DNA of 64,000 nt from Symbiodinium natans. Lineage: Eukaryota; Sar; Dinophyceae; Suessiales; Symbiodiniaceae. This document shows, one piece after another, positions 12,671-26,500 of this stretch; positions within the stretch are counted from its first letter, which is position 1, and every line of letters begins with the position of its first letter. The notes beneath the pieces were generated by a model. It worked only from the letters and a program-made list of their open reading frames with translations, did not search any database and had not been told where the DNA came from. Made by a program: the position numbers and the translations under genes. Where the stretch lies: positions 188,001-252,000 of the forward strand of contig CAJNDS010002513.1 in assembly GCA_905221605.1 (NCBI GenBank), in the 5' to 3' direction.

Positions 12671-14557
12671 CTTTCTGATGCGCCTCTTGCAGATCTCCTC
12701 GATCTGCTTTTCCATCAGTGAAGACGACCCGTGTGGTGAGATGGGCAGCGCCAAGAGCTGCAGCATAGAGCCTTGGCTTCAGTGATTCCAGAAGCGCACG
12801 AAGCGCACATGCCGACCACCACGTTATCCCACTACACTCTGTTGCTTGCCGTGTGGCGGTAGGCTTGTTCAAGGCGCAGTCCTACCTGGGCATTAACGTT
12901 CATGACAAAGCCCATGCCACTGCAATGCCCCACAATGCGCCCTGCCTGATGCCCAAGGCCAAGTCCGTTATTCCGCACCTCGTCATAGAAGTCAGACCCT
13001 TAGCTTGGAGAGTTCATGCGAAGCCTTTGCAGGGCAGATCAGAACATCAAAAGCTAGGCGCCTTCGTTCGGGCTTCTGGCTTCTGCGAGCAGCGACATGC
13101 GTCAAGGTCTGTCAAGTACGTATAGCCTTTCGGCTCTGCAAGCCACCTAATTCTGCTTAAGATGATTGAACTTAGAGCATTGTCCTTCAGATCTTCAGCA
13201 CAGCAGCCAGGAAATTCGAAGTTCGGGTCGGCGTTGACGGTGACCAGTTCCAGGCTTTGCCTGGAGTTGATCGAGGAAGTCCTGCGCTTTGGTGCGAGAA
13301 GGTGAATGTTTAGGTTCGGGGTACCATTGCATGGGCATTCATGACAGCATGATTCTTGCGGGATTGGATTGGGCTTTCAACGACGCCGTCCTCGAAGCCA
13401 TTCCAACAGCGCTTTGCTGTGGTGTAGCGACAGCTAGCACAAGGCGCGCGAAAGACGGATCACGGAGCATCCCCCGCGAAAGTAGTACCACGACATAGGA
13501 TGCATAGGACATCATCTTGCGAACCTTGAATGTGCCGTTGCCACCGCTCCGGAAGCTTCCAGTCTGCGTGCGCACTATGACACAGCTCCCTGTAGCTGAA
13601 TTGTCAGCTACAGAAAAAACAAAGAGCTTTACAGTACCGAACTTGTCCGAACTCTAGGACCAGAACTTCTGTGCGGCAATGTGACCTGGAGCTCTGTCCG
13701 GACGATGGCACAGCTCACTTGCAAGCGCATCTGCACCATGTGTTGGCATATTTCGATGACGCTCAGGGCTTCTGCGTCAGTCACAGCTCCAGTCACCAAG
13801 ATGCGAGCCTGGGCTGCAGCTTTGCAAGAGACGGTGCCAGGGTCATGTTCTAAACATGTCACCTTTCGAGTTCCCTTGAACTCTTGCGAAAGGCCAATCC
13901 AGATGCAACTCGTGCAGCATGCACCTGTTGCTCCGGTAGACGTTTACCAACAACTTCGAAATAGAGAAGGAAGGGATTTGACAACAATCCACGAAGGCGT
14001 CCAGTGGCCAGCCGGAAAATATCAGCGCTGGAGGATGATTCCACTCTACACTACCGGAAGGAACTAAGAATAAGCCGAGCTGCCCTGGTGGTGATGCCGG
14101 TCTGAGTCTCTTCGCCGAACGCCTTTCGCGAAAGCCCACATCTCATGGCGATGTTCTCGATGCAAGCCTTGGCGAGTCAGCGAGCATTGGCTAAGGCTAC
14201 TTGAGGGCTGCAAGAGAAACCAGACAGTGGGCCTTCTTGGCATCAGGCGAGCAATGAGGGGCTTCGGGGGCACTTTTTGGGACCACGAAAAATCGAAGAA
14301 CCTGCATCATATTTGTTTGGGCCTGAACGGGCAGACGCAGCCTGTTGAGTCCAACAGCTGCTGGGGAAGGTTGGTCTTTCAAATGGCTCCTTGTGTACAC
14401 TTGGAGATGATCCTGGGGGCCTCACAAATCATTGCCAAGATTCATGCTTCTGATCATCGCTGCCAAAGCGGGGCATCGCCACACTGTGCAGAGCCAGGAG
14501 AACTTTGTAGGCTTCCACGACGTCCGATGGGCTGATTCCGTGGCCTACAAAGAAACT
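12671..14557 (-). CDS. TIR-like domain tail and second TIR-like half
   Basis: The exon 14464-14557 reads [20 protein letters not shown], then MPRF, ending at a GC donor. It resembles the helix that closes the first TIR-like unit in this family. The exon 13719-13813 gives [20 protein letters not shown] before a GT donor. The exon 13432-13524 gives [20 protein letters not shown]. The exon 12671-12757 gives [20 protein letters not shown], then EICKRR, before a GC donor. The VVVLLSxGxLxDPxF block is a TIR-like strand-and-loop, so a second, diverged half-domain is inferred. The frame leaves the last exon at a donor, so the C-terminus lies further left and was not found (12.6-11.8 kb). Confidence 0.55.
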
Positions 14558-17500
14558 CTGTGTGACAGGTGGCCCTGTTCGAGAAGACATGGAACATATT
14601 GCCGAATCGGCCCAGTCACGGCCAAGCGCATGCAATTGGTCAGCAGACCAAAGCTTCGGCAGCATCTCAATTTGGTGTTCCATGTAGCCAACAAAACCAT
14701 CGCACCTGACCTCAGTTGCTGTGCTGCCACCTTGCAGCAGACCGTTTGTACTACAGGCCCTTAAAGGTCGTTACACCTGAAGGCCATCCCAAACGTCAAG
14801 TCCACCTGACAGGCTCTCATCCCTTAACCAGACTTTTGAAGAAGTAGTCACATGCAACCAAGAGGCAGGCACGGTGTGAATCGTATTCCTGAGGGCCAAA
14901 GATAGCAAGAATTGCACTTGGGCCCCTCCATGAAAGTGCTTACACTGACTGTCCGCAGTCATCTTTCAGCTGAGAGTCTTATGTGCAGTTGCGATCTCCC
15001 CAGCACACCACATTCTCGTCAGCAGTTCCTTGAGCTTAGATTCAGACTTGTCGGAACGTCAGCCTATGCTTACTTAGTGTGCGGTTGGGACGCCCATGTT
15101 GTGCGCGTGTGCGCGGTGCGTGCGTTGCGCGTGTGCGGGTGAGTGTGCCTGGGCTAGTGGGTGGCTGACTCCCCTGAATTGTTGCGGGTAGGGTATCGGT
15201 GGGGGTATCGGTAGGGCATCGGTAAATTGTAGCACTCAGGCGCCCTGCTAAGAACTTGATCTTGCACGGTTTCCATTGTTGAAACCTGCTTTGGGTTTGG
15301 GTTTCGGCTCTCACAGAGGACAAGCTATGCTGAGCACTGTTGAGGGTATCGAGCGGGGGTATCAGTAATCGACCTGGCTCACACAAACCGCTGCGGCTCT
15401 TCTATTCAACCTATGTCAACCACTGCGGCCGCCAGAGAAAACAAGGCTTCCTGAACGGGTTCTTGATTTTGACTCATATGGCTAGTGCCGCTGCTGTTTC
15501 CCAAGCAAACCAACAAAAGCCACATCGCGGTCACGCGCTAACAAGATGCCAACACCAAGCTAACAAGTATCGGAGAAAATGCAGCTGTTGCAGCATCATG
15601 CGACGGAGGTAATACACACGCCATCACACGCCCAAAACCAAAGGTGAAAATGGAGAATGGTTCTTGCAGCACAGGCTCCTGAGTCAAGATGACCACAAAA
15701 CTCTTCGTCTGCTCCTTCACGATGTCAAAGAGGCCTTTGTTGTGTTCGCGGTTCTTGTGTGAACTCTTCGATTCGATGACCATCCCACAATCCCACACAC
15801 CGCGGGAGCTCCAACGGCCGGATGTCTGCGTAACTTGCAGTGGGAAGCGGCCATCCAGGCTCTCCAGGCAATCGGCATCCAAGAAAACATTGCAAGTCGC
15901 GTGCATGGTGAGCCTCGGAATCCCAAAGCCGGCTGGGCAGTGTTTAGGGGGGGGGGGCCTTGGATCTCCAGGCCCAGCATATGAACGTAATTTTGGCTAA
16001 TTTTAGATATTCCTTCAAGGCTTGCCTCTGGGCTTCGCTCAAGTGCCGCAACGTCTGCGCATGGCTAGCGAGGCGGGCACACATGCGCTTGTCTTCACTT
16101 CTTCCGCCAAGCCGCCAAGCCCGAGATTTCAATTGTCAAAACAAACGAAATTGGAGTCAATGCAGCACTTGGCACACACGAACATGCCGAACGGAAATGA
16201 CAACATCTTCTCAGCAGCATATCCCAGCTGCGATATGTCAAGGGTTTTCCAGAAGCTCTTGGATCGGGATCTCTGGCACACAAACAGGGCGACGGTGCAG
16301 CCTTCATTCCCAAACGCTGACGACACCCGGGCTTCATAATTCCGAGAACTCCGTCTCCGTTTCTCCTTTCCTCCACCTCCTTCTGGCAATTTGTGCTCTG
16401 AAACGTGCTTTTGCCAGGCTCGATCCTGACGCATCTGAGCGCCGAAAGCACGGCCGGGAGTGCAGCCTTCAATTCATCGAGCGCAAAAACGCCATTATCG
16501 TCTTCGGACTGTTATCTTACACCCGTTGTTTTGAACTTTCACTTCTCCGCCTGAAGGTGATTGCACCGATCCAATCATGAAACTCGAGCCACCACCGAGG
16601 ACTTCACCATCATGCAAAGAACTTTGCCGATCAAAAGCGTCAACACAGCTTCGAGAACATGAACCGCCGGAAGCAGCCCAGACAGTTTTCGAGAAACTAT
16701 GACTGACTGCAGGTTCAGGACTGAACGGCACAGGTCTTGCAACACCCAACACATCTTGCAGCGAAATGCAGACCGCAAACGCTACGCCTACACCATGACG
16801 CTTAGACTTGCTTGGATGTCAAACCAGGGGCTTGATCTTGATGTAGCGGGCCAACGCTCCGGCACCACCTGATCCAGCATGTGTTGTGGCAAGACACCAT
16901 AAGCTGCCTCTGTGTGATGTAAATAAGGGTAATTCTCTAAAGTAGGGTCCCTTTTTGGGATCCCTTTTTAAAGAGTTCAACGTTTTGCATCATCGGGGCT
17001 TCCATCCATCTTGTGAAGCAGCAATCAAAGTAAAGGAGCCGACCATCACCTTGCTTCTCTGCCCTGGATTGCAGTTCTGGCCTTTGTGATGACAAATGAA
17101 GACGTCATAGCGGGCTGCCTTCTCCATAGAGCGCCAGCCCATCCAAATCCTAACACAGGTTGCAGTCTCAGTCTTAAGCGCCGACAATGTTGAACTCTGA
17201 ACTAGCCCAGTTAATGCCTGGAATCACGAGGCCTCAAGCCAACAACTTTTTGCGAGCAGAGCACGTCACGAAGATGACGATGGCCAGTGGAGCCAGAACA
17301 GGTATACCTTGGATAGTGAACCTCTCGTCGAAACTCTACATACACCGCTGAACACACGAATCAAAGTGCAGAAGGGACCTGCAGCCGCTGTCCCTCGGAA
17401 TGAAGGCTGTGTTGCTTCCCAGTGACACAACAAAATCCCAAGAAGAGACGCAGCTTCCGTCTCATCGATGTCCTCAGCAGGATTGGCACGCGCGAGGCGC

Positions 17501-20500
17501 GCGAGGTCAACGCTCGCCAACCCCAGCAGCTTGATTGAGCTTGGCTTCCAGAAGGGGGGACACACCAAGCAGCACGATGATGACAAACCTCACGGCATGT
17601 TTGAAGTTGGATGTTCAGGAAACTTCTGGGCAACCCCTAGCACGTTGCAGCGTTCTGGGCCGGACTGGGATCCGCAAAATGCCTGGTTCTGCCTCCCGAC
17701 TTCATTTTATGGCCAGGCGTGTGCTCTCCAAGCCACTGCAGCATGATGAGGTCGGCGAGATTTGAAACATGGGAACCTGCAAAAGTTCGCCAGTCTCCAT
17801 GTCCCATGCCACAGCCATGTACCAGACTTTCAAAAAATGGCCAGGTGTAATATTAGGGCATCAGGACCAGGGATGAGGGCGCTGTGGACAAACAAACGTC
17901 GGTGAGAAAAGCCAGAACACTAAGCTCCAACTAGCTTGCCACTGAGAGACGCCATGGCCACAGCCGTATCTGCAGCGCCATGCTGATCAGCAGCATAGTG
18001 CCAACCTCTGCTCTGCAACAGAAAGGCATTCCATGCTTCGTCGATAAGAGGTCACGGCAATTTCAGTGCCAAATATTCATGGCCAAGCCACCGTGACAAT
18101 TTGCAAGGCTGGGATTGGAACCTGAGACAGCTGCAGGCACATGTGATTCATGCGAGCACGCTCACCCAGACAGTGGCTCCTGCAGCTGTGCACCTACAGT
18201 GAGGATAACAGCCCCATGTTTAGTGGATTGTCGATCATCCAAGCTTCCAGGACAATCGGCGACAGTGCCAAGAAGAAATTGCGCACGAGAATGAAAAGTC
18301 CAAAAAAGTAGCCTTGGACGGATTCCAATGATTCCAACGCCATCGAGGACGCAACAGTAGCTGCAAGACAGATGCTTGCTGAGTCAAGCAGGTCCGAGGG
18401 GCACTGTGGAGTAAAGCGTTGAAAGAAAAAGCGGTAGCGGTACAGCATCGCAAGGCCCTTTCCTGCAGACCAGCCCATCGCTCTGCTGCGCATTTCGACC
18501 CTCACACCATTGTTTCGCTTTGTCCCACTTCCCTGGATAAGTCATACCAGAATGCATCAACAGTCTTGCTGGGACGATTATTCTCGGGCGACTGTACGTG
18601 CTAAGTGCTCTCCAAGCACTGCAGCCCATGCACCCTTCAATTTAACCCTGCACCATTTCCTGTAGCAGTCCGAGACGGGTAGAGGTACGTAGTCCATGTA
18701 GCCCACGCAATGATGCTCACGGGGTAGATCAAGATTCCTGAGGTATCATTGCTAGCAATACACTCTTGGATCGCTACGCCTGTCGCGCTGAAAGCTGAAG
18801 ACATGAGCATTGCAACATGAGCCACAGCTGCACAGCGATTCCCTGCTGTGCTACGAAAAGGCGGTCGTCTGGGGTAACCAGCTGCTTGAGGCCTATGACG
18901 CTTCCGTGCTTCGTCGCCTGTAATGCCTTGACATGCTCTGTGACGAGCTGATTTAGTGGACACTATCGAGCATGCTGTTGAGCAACTTTGCCGGCTCCAC
19001 CCGCTGTGCATCTTGGCGTTTTGATGCTGCTGACCATGATGTCTGTGTCAGCTTCAGCCGGAAAGTCTGAAAAAAGGTGGCCACCGGACTTGCTGCAGTT
19101 GCACACTTGTTCGTATGCCAGACATTTTGGGTATTGAACATTCAAAGAGTCCGACCCCCGCGATGATGACCAGCAGCAGGTGGTCTGAGGTCTGGTAGCA
19201 TAGAACCTCAAGCAGCCAAAAGCAAAGCCCCATCACAAAGGAGAACATTGCCACACCCAGATCTGCTGCGAGTAGCCCCTGGATTGTTTGACATTGAGCT
19301 TGTCCCACTGGGGTTCGCGATGCATTGGAAGGGCCTCAGATGCCGGGGAATGTTGTTGCTCTTGATTTGCTGTCAATTGGCGACTCGTAAGGTTCGAAAG
19401 GGAGGCCAAGCAAGTTCCATCTAACTGCTGCACACTGCCATGCATGCAGGCGTCAAGAAAGTCACGAGCGACAAAGTCAAGAAGAAGGCAAAGAGTATGA
19501 AGCCCAGAACCTCGGTAACATGACAACAGCTGAAGGGAGTTTCTGGGATGTGCTCAGCCCCCCACACACAAGTGCAATACATGTGCAAGCCTAATCGGCA
19601 GCCAAGGGCATGAATCCCAGCTGATTCCTCGAACTTCCGCGACAAAACATGTCCTCCTCTAGCTGGGCCCTGGGGGCATGACATTCACCAGGTGATCCAG
19701 CGGCACACTCCGCTTCAGGTATCTCCTCCAAGGTCGACGGGCTTTCCCAGACTACATCATGATGTCATATGAAAATATCTGGGGTCCCTGTTATGTCACT
19801 GCAAGCGGCAGTGAGACAACTCGCTTCATCATACCTCACCGATACAACCGAAACATGCAGCCAACCTGAGTGAAACACCCCAAGACAATTCGAAGACAGC
19901 AAGGCAGCGAGGGGCTTGGAAGATCGGCACCCTGCCACACCTACAAGTTCGGGGTACCAGGTTCGGCGCAAGGGCGGAGGGAGACAAGTCGCATGACTTC
20001 GGGTCGGATGGAAACTTGTCGGTCACAAGGGGGAAAGCCGGGAACAAGGCGAGATGGTTTGCAGTCGAAGCTCTGAAGCAACCAAACGGAGCCGAGTCCA
20101 AGAGCCAGTGCAGGAAAGGCCAGTAGCTGCCCCAGAAGTTTTACCTGCATCTGCAAAGTCTGCGCAAACGAACAGGGAGGTGCGAGAATCGTGTGATCTG
20201 GGCGGGGATGCTTTGGGGTTTGGGCTTGTGAGCTTCGGGTCGTGCGGCACTGGAAGGTGCCAGGCCTCACCTGTACCTCTCATAACTCACGCGTTAGCCA
20301 GGACCCACTCACCTTAAAACTCCAACAAAAACTAGGAAAACTAGGCGCACTTGGCTGGACAATCAAAGACTCTCAAAGACTTGCCACTGCCGACCCTCTG
20401 CCCGATGCTGGAAGTAAGAACTCTTCAAGTAAGAACTCTTCCGAGGCGCCACTGGGTGATCATGCTGGCTGACACACGCGATCTTCACAATGTCCAAGTT

Positions 20501-23500
20501 GATCATCCTCAGTCAATGCCCACATGAAGCATGTTTCCACCGGCTTCCCTCGCAATGCAGCCAGAAAGGCACCACACCACCCCAAGCGATCCAAAGCGGC
20601 TGAGCGTCACAATGAGGTCAGCGAACTGAATGAGGGTTTTTACAGGCTCTGGCCATGCAATACTCAGCTTGGAAATGGTTGAGAACGTCTGAACGACCAT
20701 GACCAACTGGTTCCCCACAGCCAGGATCGTAAGCTTGCTCAGGCTGGACTGGTTCATGTCAGTGTTCATAACCCGCAGCAAAATGGCAGCCCCGCACCAG
20801 AGAAGCACCACTACAACATAAAACCCCAAAGTGTCGTAGTCTTCACAAGGCTTGCAGTCGCCATGGCCTGTTGGATAGTGCTTTGGCAAACAGTTGTTGC
20901 AAGCCAAGTTGGTTCGTCCAGCTGCGCAGAGCTCAGCCTCTCCCTGCGGACATTCCATCGCATTTCCTTGGGATTACAAACCCGTTGGCTTCACCTGCAT
21001 GTTGTGTGAACCTGAATTTCAGGAGCACCCCACACTCCGCATTTTCATCCCAAACCAGGAGCGGAAATCAGTCAATTAAAGGCGGGCCACGACATTGCAG
21101 CACCGAGTAGATTCCACGGCTTGCATCTTGGATCTCGGCCCAGTAGCCGGCCTGCGCGGAATTTGCACAATCCATCTCTCTATATGGGTATCTCCCACAA
21201 TAGGGGTACCCCTTCCAATTCTGCCCCAAATAGAATAGAATCCACTTAAAGGGATCCCCATAAAGGGTACCTCTATTTTCGGAAACCCCCATGTACCCGT
21301 CCCTGTCCGGCTTGCTTTGTTGTGGCTGGGCCTGTTGCAGCGGTGGACCCAGCCCAGCTTCGCAAAGCCTTTCTCGGGCTGAGTTTTATCGCACAATGCA
21401 CGAGAGAGACTTTTTGCAGACCCGCAGCATGCGGGACCTATCATCCCTGAACCAGGTCTTCTTTATGTCTCGGCCTCTCTTTCTTTTGAGGAGGGACTGC
21501 AGTGCATGTCTGGGCCGTAAATCCTTGAATGTGAACAAGGAGAACTATAGCCAACGACCTTCAAGAGATTCTCCGAGTAGCATACCGACAGGGCACGGTG
21601 TGCATCCAGCTCCACTCACCATGAACCTAAGGTCTCAGGCAGAAGACCTGCATTCATCTATACTCCTCTTAGAACCTTAATAGAAATAGTTATTTTCATA
21701 TCCTCTTGGGCTTTACATACACACCAATACAAAAATGATTCCCAAGGGGGATGTAGTCATGTAGATTGGCGATGCTGGCTACGAGCTAACTATCTACTGC
21801 TGCTGCTTTGACCTGATTGGAGTTGGCTACCTGCATGCTTCCGCCACGTCACGAATTTGCAGAGCACATGCAAGACGAAGGGGAGTCTGAGCCAGTTTCC
21901 AGCGTGACCATTCCAAGATCACACTCCGTACAGTTCGCAGAGGCAATCCTGACCAGCTCATGCCATCTAGAGACCGCAACTTCGCACAGCTGAACAAGCA
22001 GGGCGCACGAAGCACCAACATGCAAAGTCGGGCAGTCGCACTTCCACTCTGCTTCTGCTACGCTGCAAGACCAGGCTGCATTCTTTGTTAAACTTGGTAG
22101 CGCTAGTCGCTGTACTCATATTTCACTGTTGATGCAGGTATCCTGGGCTCTCTAACCGCTGGCACCAACTAGCTTCGTTTAAAGTCAATCCGCGTCACTA
22201 TACCATATACACTCTTCATATACACTCTTCATGATCTCAACTCCACCAGTCGCGTCCAAGCGACTCGCTGGTGTAGGTTCCCAGGGGACAGCGTAAGCAA
22301 CTGCTGCCTCCTTCCTCGTCTTGATGATATCCTGACCGAGGCGGCGGCGACTGCCAGCTGAGCTGAGTTGAGTTAAGCCGCCATGTTCATGCCCTGCTCT
22401 ATCCGTAATGTCGGCGCTCTTCAACTCTCTAGGGGGTGTGGCGCGCGGTGTATCTCTTAGCCATGGCGCCGCGCGGGCACGGTGCCGGTATGCTTGTTCC
22501 GTCGGGGCATCCATAACCTCACACGGCAGACAAGGCCCACGGCCCACTGCAACAGAAACTCAAAATGACTCATATGACTGCTGTGCAGGTGATGAAGAGA
22601 ACAAGTGACCAGCAGGACAGACGAGGCAGTCGGCATGGCCCGCTTCCTGGTTGTAACGACCGGCTGGGCAAGCCTCGCTATTCAGCCGCCGAAACAAAGT
22701 CTCAGGTCGCTTCTAAGATTCTACCGGCCCAGGTGGACATGACATGTTCGCATGGCAACTTGAGGTCCCAACCACGCAAGCGGAGGAACCAGGAGGAGCG
22801 AAACTACCAGCTGGGCATGCTCGACACTCGTAGGCAGAATGTGCCATGTTTGATGCCCTGAAGGAAATCCATCCAAGTGGGCAGGTCACTGCGGAGGCTC
22901 CCATCTGCACGTGCACTTCCAATGGCACCACTGTCCTCAATGTGATGATGGAAAGGGGCAGGCGCACGAGCAACTTGCAAACGGAACTCCATGTCGCCCC
23001 AGCCAATGCAAGCACCTTCACTGACTGGATTGATGCCACGCCTTGAGTAATCCGATGCTGCAATACTCCATCCAGTAAACAAGTCGAGCCAGGCACTACG
23101 ACCAGCTCGACCTGTAGCGTGTCATCGATCGTCATTTGCTGGAAACTGTCCAAGAGCATGGCCCCAAATGACAAGCTCATACCAGGAAAGCCCTCCAACA
23201 TCAGAAGATTTCCTGCTTGGCAGGCTTGACCTTGACAAACGATGGATACGGGTGCAGTGGCCTGAAGCTTGCCGAGCGTGGCTGAGTTGCCCGTCACGGA
23301 AGCACTGAAATCTGTCCAATGCCATGCAGAAAGCACAGATGAGTTCCACGAACCATCATCTTCCAAGACTGGGACGGCACAAGACGGGTATGCGGTGCTG
23401 AAGAAAACTACGGCACCAGTTTCCGCCGCATTCCCCTTGAAAGCAACATCTCGGAAGAGCGGATCTGAAGCGCACCGCAGCATGCCCCCGAGCTCCAGGG

Positions 23501-26500
23501 CACCACCCTTCCCGGACGGGACAGTATTGTTCAAAAACGCCCCGCCAGCCAACTCCAACGAGGCGCAGTCGAGGGACAGGCCTCCTCCACTTCCAAGCGC
23601 TTCATTGCCCACCACAACGACGTCGTGGAGTCGGAGGCTCGCCGGGGAATACGCCAGCTCAGAGCAGTAGATCCCACCACCTTGCGCGCCAGCGAAACAA
23701 ACACTCCTCCCGCCGGTCTTTTTTTTACTGCTAAGTCCATCCATGTCCATCCCCAGAAGTTCTGATCTTAAGCTTCTGAATCAAACTTTCCCCACACTGC
23801 AGAAGCTCCGCAGGGGCTGCACCCCGGTGGCTTTCAGACGAAATGGTATGCACAGCCTTCCGGACCTGGAAACGCTTGAAACCTGCAATTAGCTGACATC
23901 CCAGGAAAGGAGCAATTTAGCACATTTAGCACAAAAGCGGCACTCTCGGCTACATGTTGCAGAAGCGTGCAATATGGTCCTCGATGTGCCGTGGTTGCCA
24001 TTCTTGTCACGCTGTTTTGTACACAGCATGCAGTTAAAGCAGTTAGCTATCCATGATGCCGCTTTGCTCTGCAGATGCTGAGCCAGCTGGCAGCCTATGC
24101 AGCCTGCCTTTTGTCAGCAACGATAGGTTTCAGAGGCGGCTGCTGCATGTTTGAAACGGACAAACATGCATCAGTTTCTCATTTTTGCTCATGGCATGTG
24201 ACTTTCGTCGTCGTCATGTAGAACACGTGTTGAGTGTCAGGACAACCGGTGGCGGCCTTGTCCATTGGCAGAGTTGCCTTCGAAACGGGAGCTGTTGATC
24301 CTTGGCTTCAGCAGGGGAACTCTCCAGGCGAATGCAACTTGTTCAAGAAAACACGCTTTTCTGCCCAGCAGAGTCGAGGATCTCAATGTATGCAGGACCA
24401 GTTGAAAACACGGCGAGGGCGCCGCCGTTGCCTTGCGCAGAGTTCTTCCGGAAGATGGAATTGCAGACCTCAGTTGTTCAGCATGAGACTGTTTGCGAGA
24501 TTTGGTGATTTGGGTACGCCTTTAAAACTTTATCAAGATATGCGACACTCGCTACAGTACCCTGGCCAATCACAGCACCGAGGGACCAAAAGCTCAGCCT
24601 GACCATTCACTTCAATGGCCCCTCCAAAGTCGTTCGCCGCGTTGTGCTCAAAGACCACATCTTCCATGTGGACCCGATTAACTGCACCAGCCCGATGAGA
24701 TGCCTTCATTACCACGGCTTGCCTGGCACTGCTGGCTGTGTTGGCACAGAACAAGCCAAGTACGAGTAGCCTGGAACTTGGGGCTTATCAGCTTAGCCTT
24801 AGCCCAAACAAAGCGCAGGTGCGTGCATGGCTAGGCGACATGCTCCCTGGTATGGTCTCTCTGCGCATCAACTTGGAGAGTTGGACAGTTCATCGCCCAG
24901 GCAGCGGAAACCCGAAGGTCCTTCTTGAAGGGGGTCGATCCTCGTGAAGTCTATGAAATGAAGCCGAGGTGCCCATTGTTGCGAAACACAACGCGTCGGA
25001 AAATGCTGGGGGCATCTGTTTCAGAAACAACCTGAGCTGTCTGCAGCCACATATGCCCGCCTCCACGCCGCACCTGCAGAAAACAGATCCTGATCGAAGA
25101 TGTATCAGGCTAGCTGAGAGATTCCAATCAGTGGGCACACCTACTACAGATCTCCTGTGTGTACTGTGTGTGCCCTCTCCCTTGATGTGCTATTTCTCTT
25201 GTATACACGCACGGACACACAAGCATAACTTCATCGTATCCTAACCCTAAACCCTAAACCCAAAACCCTAAGCCCTACAGACGTAGTGCCCTAGTGCTCG
25301 CGACTAGGTAATGCTCATCCACGCCGCCCGAAGGCCAATGGTAGCTCCAGGCTCCGAAGGAAGGTTGCCTTCAAAGAGACAGTCCTGGCTTGGGACTTCA
25401 CTAATAAAAAATATTCCCCCTTATTGGGGTAATATAGGTTTTTTTTGTTTTAAATTCTTTTGGGATTCTTAAGCAAATAGTAGTTCAAACATTGTCTCAA
25501 GCAGAGTGAGAAAGCCAGATCTGCCTCTATCTGCATCTCTACTACCTCAGCTAAAAGCGGAGCATCTGCCCTCCATTTACAAGCAATTTTTATTATATTC
25601 TATTATATTCTATTATATTATATTAAATATATTCACCCATCTCAATTCCCCAAGAAAGCTTGGCCCTCTGCCCGACATCTGGTCAAAACTCTGCACGGAA
25701 CACATTGGAACACCATCAACTTGAATCAACTTGCTGGACCCTGCTTTTGAACATTACCTTTTTCAAGAGATGCTCCTCCAGAATCAAGCCACCGGCGCCC
25801 GCCTGGTCAGCATCCGAACTTTTATCGCAAGTACGACTTCGCTGCCCATGCCAGCACATAAAACACAGACACACAGACACACAGACACACAGACACACAG
25901 AGACACAGAGACACAGAGACACAGAGACACACCGACGCACAGACACACAGACACACAGACACGCACACACACAGAGAGAGAGAGAGAGACAGAACTCTCC
26001 ATCGTGGTAAACGCTACAATCCCCGGGACGGCGACCGTCTGCTCTACCTCCACTGAGTCTACATCTACCCCACAGAGTCCGTGCCTACATCAGGTGGAGC
26101 TTGCCTTTGCTCCCTCACCCCTTTTGTTTCAACAGTTCCTTCTGGGACCCCGCATTTGCCAGAACTTTTCACGCACGACGACTAGTTCAGGGTCTAAAGT
26201 TGACAACAGATACGAGGATGGCGACCCCGGCACATCATCCTTGTGACTGTTGGCACAAGTGACAGAGTTTCCCCAAACGACTCCGAAAGGATCTTTTCTG
26301 CTTCTGGTCCCGCTGGTCCTTTTGTTCCAAGTCCGCAGGCTTACCTCGACTTCCATGCTTCTTGGCTTGGAAGCATCATTGGCGGATGCTGTTGTTTTGG
26401 GTGACAGCTTTCTTTTTTTTGGGCCTGTGTTGCGCAATGACTGCTCAGATGAAAAACCTGGAATCCCCTGGAGCCCCCGCTCGAGAGCCTGGTCTCGGGC

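Noticed and set aside
15689-16000. Plus-strand 103-codon frame
   Set aside because: Antisense to the TIR-like exons at 15.7-15.9 kb.
22713-23750. Chlamydial origin or bacterial contamination suggested by the Pmp repeats
   Set aside because: The repeats are split by introns and joined to eukaryotic-type TM and TIR-like exons; Pmp-like repeats are common in dinoflagellates.
25660-26246. His/Thr/Gln and Cys/Val repeat frames
   Set aside because: Artefacts of the ACACAG microsatellite.
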